A DNA stretch of 64,000 nt from Actinophytocola sp. (GTDB taxonomy: Bacteria > Actinomycetota > Actinomycetes > Mycobacteriales > Pseudonocardiaceae), in NCBI GenBank assembly GCA_009377475.1, contig WHTY01000016.1, positions 1-64,000 on the forward strand, given 5' to 3'. Below the pieces are notes generated by a model that saw only the letters and a list, made by a program, of their open reading frames with translations, did no database searches and was not told the DNA's origin. Positions 61,897 through 64,000 of the stretch are shown one piece after another. Positions within the stretch are counted from its first letter, which is position 1. Each line of letters opens with the position of its first letter. Position numbers and translations under genes: made by a program.

Positions 61897-63174
61897 GTGA
61901 CAGTCCCCGAGGTCACGACGCCCACGACCGCGGCGGTGCAGCGCAACACGATCCGCACGCTGGTCGCAGGCCAAGCGCTCGGCGGGCTCGCCGTGACGTC
62001 GGGTGCTGCGGTGGCGGTGCTGCTGGCCGAGCAGATCCTCGGCTCGCCTGCGCTGGCAGGTCTCGCACAAACGGCGCAGGTCGTCGGGGCGGCAGCCGGT
62101 GCGTTCGTGCTCGCGCGGCTGATGAGCGCGCGGGGCAGGCGCGTCGGGCTCGTCGCTGGCTACGGCATCGGAGCGCTAGGCACTGGGTTGTGTGTGCTCG
62201 CCGGGGTGGTGTCGTCGTTCACCGCGCTGCTCGTGGGCACGTTCGCGATCGGCTGGGCGACGGCGGCCAACAGCCAAGCCCGCTACGCCGCCACGGACCT
62301 CGCCGAACCCGGCGGCCGGGCGCGCGCACTCGCCGTCGTCGTCTGGGCGACGACGCTGGGCGCCGTCGTCGGACCGAACCTCACAGGTCCCGGCGCGGTA
62401 GTGGCGCGCTGGTTCGGCTTCCCGGAGATCACCGGCATCTTCGTGCTGGCGTTCGTCGCCGTTGCGGTAGGCACCGGTTTGCTGTGGCTGTTCCTGCGAC
62501 CGGACCCGCTGTTGCTGGCGCGGGAGCACGCGGCGGCGCGGGGCGAGGACACCACGACGCGGATCGGCCTGCGGCGGGTGTGGGCGGTGGTGTCCGAACG
62601 TCCCCAGGCCATCGCGGCGATCGTCGCGATCGCGGTGTCACACGGCGTGATGCTGTCGGTGATGGTGATGACACCGGTGCACATGAACAACGGTGGCGCG
62701 GAGCTGACCGTGATCGGGTTCGTCATCAGCGTGCACGTGCTTGGGATGTTCGCGTTCTCACCGCTCGTCGGCTGGCTGACGGACCGGCTGGGCCGCGCGC
62801 CGATGCTCGCGGCGGGATCGGTGCTGCTGCTGGCGGCGGTGGCGCTGTCCGGCACCGCGCCGGAGGGACATTCGGTCGCCTTGACCGTGGGTCTGTTTCT
62901 GCTCGGGCTGGGGTGGTCGTGCAGCCTGATCGGGGGTTCTGCGTTGCTGGTGGACGTCGTGCCGTTCGCGGAGCGACCCGCCACCCAGGGTGCGTCCGAC
63001 CTGGTCATGGGCCTGTTCGCCGCCGTGGCCGGCGCGGCGGGCGGTGCGGTCGTGGCGTTCTGGGGCTTCGCCGTGCTCAACATCGCGGCGGGCGTGCTGG
63101 CGCTCGTCGTCTTCGGCGCCGCCGTTGTCGCGCGAGTCCCCCGCTCCGGTGCCGCGAGTCCCCAGATCCAGTAG
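61897..63174 (+). CDS. MFS transporter, drug-efflux-like
   Basis: A 425-residue 12-span major facilitator. Regions such as LVAGQALGGLAVTSGAAVAV, FVLARLMSARGRRVGLVAGY (loop 2-3 motif), ARYAATDLAEPGGRARALAV and PLVGWLTDRLGRAPMLAAGS (loop 8-9) define the family. The GTG start has no clear ribosome binding site. The C-terminal codons run into repeat family D. The exported compound is not inferable. Confidence 0.85.
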   Translation: MTVPEVTTPTTAAVQRNTIRTLVAGQALGGLAVTSGAAVAVLLAEQILGSPALAGLAQTAQVVGAAAGAFVLARLMSARGRRVGLVAGYGIGALGTGLCVLAGVVSSFTALLVGTFAIGWATAANSQARYAATDLAEPGGRARALAVVVWATTLGAVVGPNLTGPGAVVARWFGFPEITGIFVLAFVAVAVGTGLLWLFLRPDPLLLAREHAAARGEDTTTRIGLRRVWAVVSERPQAIAAIVAIAVSHGVMLSVMVMTPVHMNNGGAELTVIGFVISVHVLGMFAFSPLVGWLTDRLGRAPMLAAGSVLLLAAVALSGTAPEGHSVALTVGLFLLGLGWSCSLIGGSALLVDVVPFAERPATQGASDLVMGLFAAVAGAAGGAVVAFWGFAVLNIAAGVLALVVFGAAVVARVPRSGAASPQIQ

Positions 63175-63175
63175 C

Positions 63176-63252
63176 GCGAGTCGCACCTTAATCGCCGCGA
63201 GTCGCACCGTGTTGGCCGCGAGTCGCACCGTAATCTGTGCGAGTTGCACTGG
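63176..63252. repeat. Repeat family D, about four 21-bp tandem units
   Basis: GCGAGTCGCACCTTAATCGC(C) at 63176, GCGAGTCGCACCGTGTTGGC(C) at 63197, GCGAGTCGCACCGTAATCTG(T) at 63218 and a partial GCGAGTTGCACTGG at 63239. A diverged unit GCGAGTCCCCAGATCCAGTA overlaps the end of the MFS gene. There are no spacers, so this is a tandem repeat, not CRISPR. The reverse complement occurs at 44450-44489. Confidence 0.78.
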
Positions 63253-63292
63253 ACGCCGCCCGGAACGCGAGACACGCCGCGCAGGGGCGGCG

Positions 63293-64000
63293 TTAACCCA
63301 CGGTGCGGAAGAAGCGCGTCAACTCCTCGGCCGCCGTGGCGGGTATCTCTGCCTGGAAGAAGTGACCCGCGTTGGGCAGCAACGTGGGCCGGTCGTCGGC
63401 GCTGCCGACGGTGTGGGCCAGCCGGACCGCCCACGACGGCGGCAGGAACTGGTCGTCGGTAGCCCAGAAGACGTGCGCCGGTTTGGTCCAGTTCTTCAGC
63501 GTGGGTACCGCGTCCATGGTCCACCGCGCGCTCTGCGACCGCACGTAGCGGCACCAGTCATCGAGGCCGTCACCGGTGTCGAGCGCGAAGAACCAGTCGT
63601 CGATCATGCTGTCGGGCAGCCTGCCGCGCGCCACGGTCTGCGGCAGCGGGAAGACCTTCCGCATCGGCATCTTGAGCACGCCGGAACGCCACCGCCCGAA
63701 TCCGTTCCGGCGAGCGCACCATGAACTGCTGCCCGTGCGAGCCGCCCTGGTCGTGCAGCACGAGCAGGGTCTCGTCGATGCCGAGCGCGTCGAGCAACTC
63801 GGCGAACATCGCCGCCTGACCGGGGCTGGACAGGTCGGCGTGCGGTGCCGGGCGGGAGCGTCCCATGCCGAGCAGGTCCGGCACGATGCAGTCGAAGTGC
63901 CGACCGAGCGTGCCGAGCAGCGGTTCCCAGAGCCTTGCCGAGGTCGGGATGCCGTGCACAAGCAACAACGGTGGACCAGCACCGTGGCGCAGGTACGACA
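63293..64000 (-). pseudogene. Alpha/beta hydrolase (haloalkane dehalogenase-like), frameshifted, cut by the window edge
   Basis: The upstream part reads LLLVHGIPTSARLWEPLL, VPDLLGMGRSRPA and LVLHDQGGSHGQQFMVRSPE (nucleophile D in HDQGG, as in haloalkane dehalogenases). After RIRAVAF, near 63680, the frame is lost and resumes as SGVLKMPMRKVFPLPQTVAR. The end has FWATDDQFLPPSWAVRL (acid) and NAGHFFQAEIP (histidine). Relatives have more sequence at the break, so a deletion is likely. The 5' end lies beyond the window. Confidence 0.72.

Noticed and set aside
63176-63252. Possible CRISPR array
   Set aside because: The 21-bp units are directly adjacent without spacers, and no cas gene is present in the window.

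Overview
The window is very G+C-rich DNA from an actinomycete. The mix of genes (leaderless furA-katG, an ArsM-like methyltransferase with a zf-anti-sigma gene, a fructose PTS operon, many acyl-CoA and SDR genes, several TetR switches) fits a Pseudonocardiaceae-like genome. That placement is inference; no rRNA or other marker gene is present.

Layout. 0.3-4.4 kb: remains of tandemly integrated elements. Two near-identical 43-bp copies of a tRNA/tmRNA-type 3' end bracket a truncated integrase, a winged-helix nucleotidyltransferase and an intact AbiEi/AbiEii toxin-antitoxin pair; the second copy again has element-like flanking sequence. 4.5-6.3 kb: decayed DNA with a polyketide synthase remnant, a short secreted peptide gene and a 12-codon ORF behind a Shine-Dalgarno fully complementary to the 16S tail. 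6.3-14.4 kb: crotonase-family protein, sulfotransferase, methyltransferases, a duplicated pair of small membrane proteins, a DHFR-like reductase and XdhC. 14.4-20 kb: furA-katG, then an mpaB/tetR pair divergent from a secreted lipase. 20-24 kb: an anti-sigma/methyltransferase operon whose sigma gene, together with the divergent methyltransferase, has lost its 5' end; OsmC with an internal deletion; VapBC; LapA-domain protein; orphan HigA with a HigB remnant. 24-31 kb: aldose epimerase and a complete fructose PTS operon (fruR-fruK-EIIA-EIIBC-HPr-EI) read leftward. 31-36 kb: interrupted SSS symporter and acyl-CoA ligase genes plus an intact acyl-CoA dehydrogenase. 36-49 kb: PhoX-like protein, IorBA-type molybdenum hydroxylase, a second VapBC, flavoprotein reductase, TetR/carotenoid oxygenase pair, YihY protein, thioesterase. 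49.7-57.9 kb: an eight-gene leftward fatty or branched acyl catabolic operon (three SDRs, MaoC, APH-type kinase, three acyl-CoA dehydrogenases) facing a TetR gene. 57.9-64 kb: methyltransferase, translationally coupled multicopper oxidase and ZIP transporter, hydrolase, MFS exporter and a broken hydrolase running off the edge.

Two themes cut across the regions. First, several genes carry internal deletions or one-base frameshifts (PKS, sigma/ArsM, OsmC, SSS symporter, acyl-CoA ligase, DUF4235, terminal hydrolase), which is either real decay or an assembly problem. Second, intergenic spaces carry at least four families of short palindromic or tandem repeats, several sharing GTTGATCA ends. Many regulators and toxin-antitoxin genes have a -10 box about 7 bp from the start codon, as expected for leaderless transcripts.
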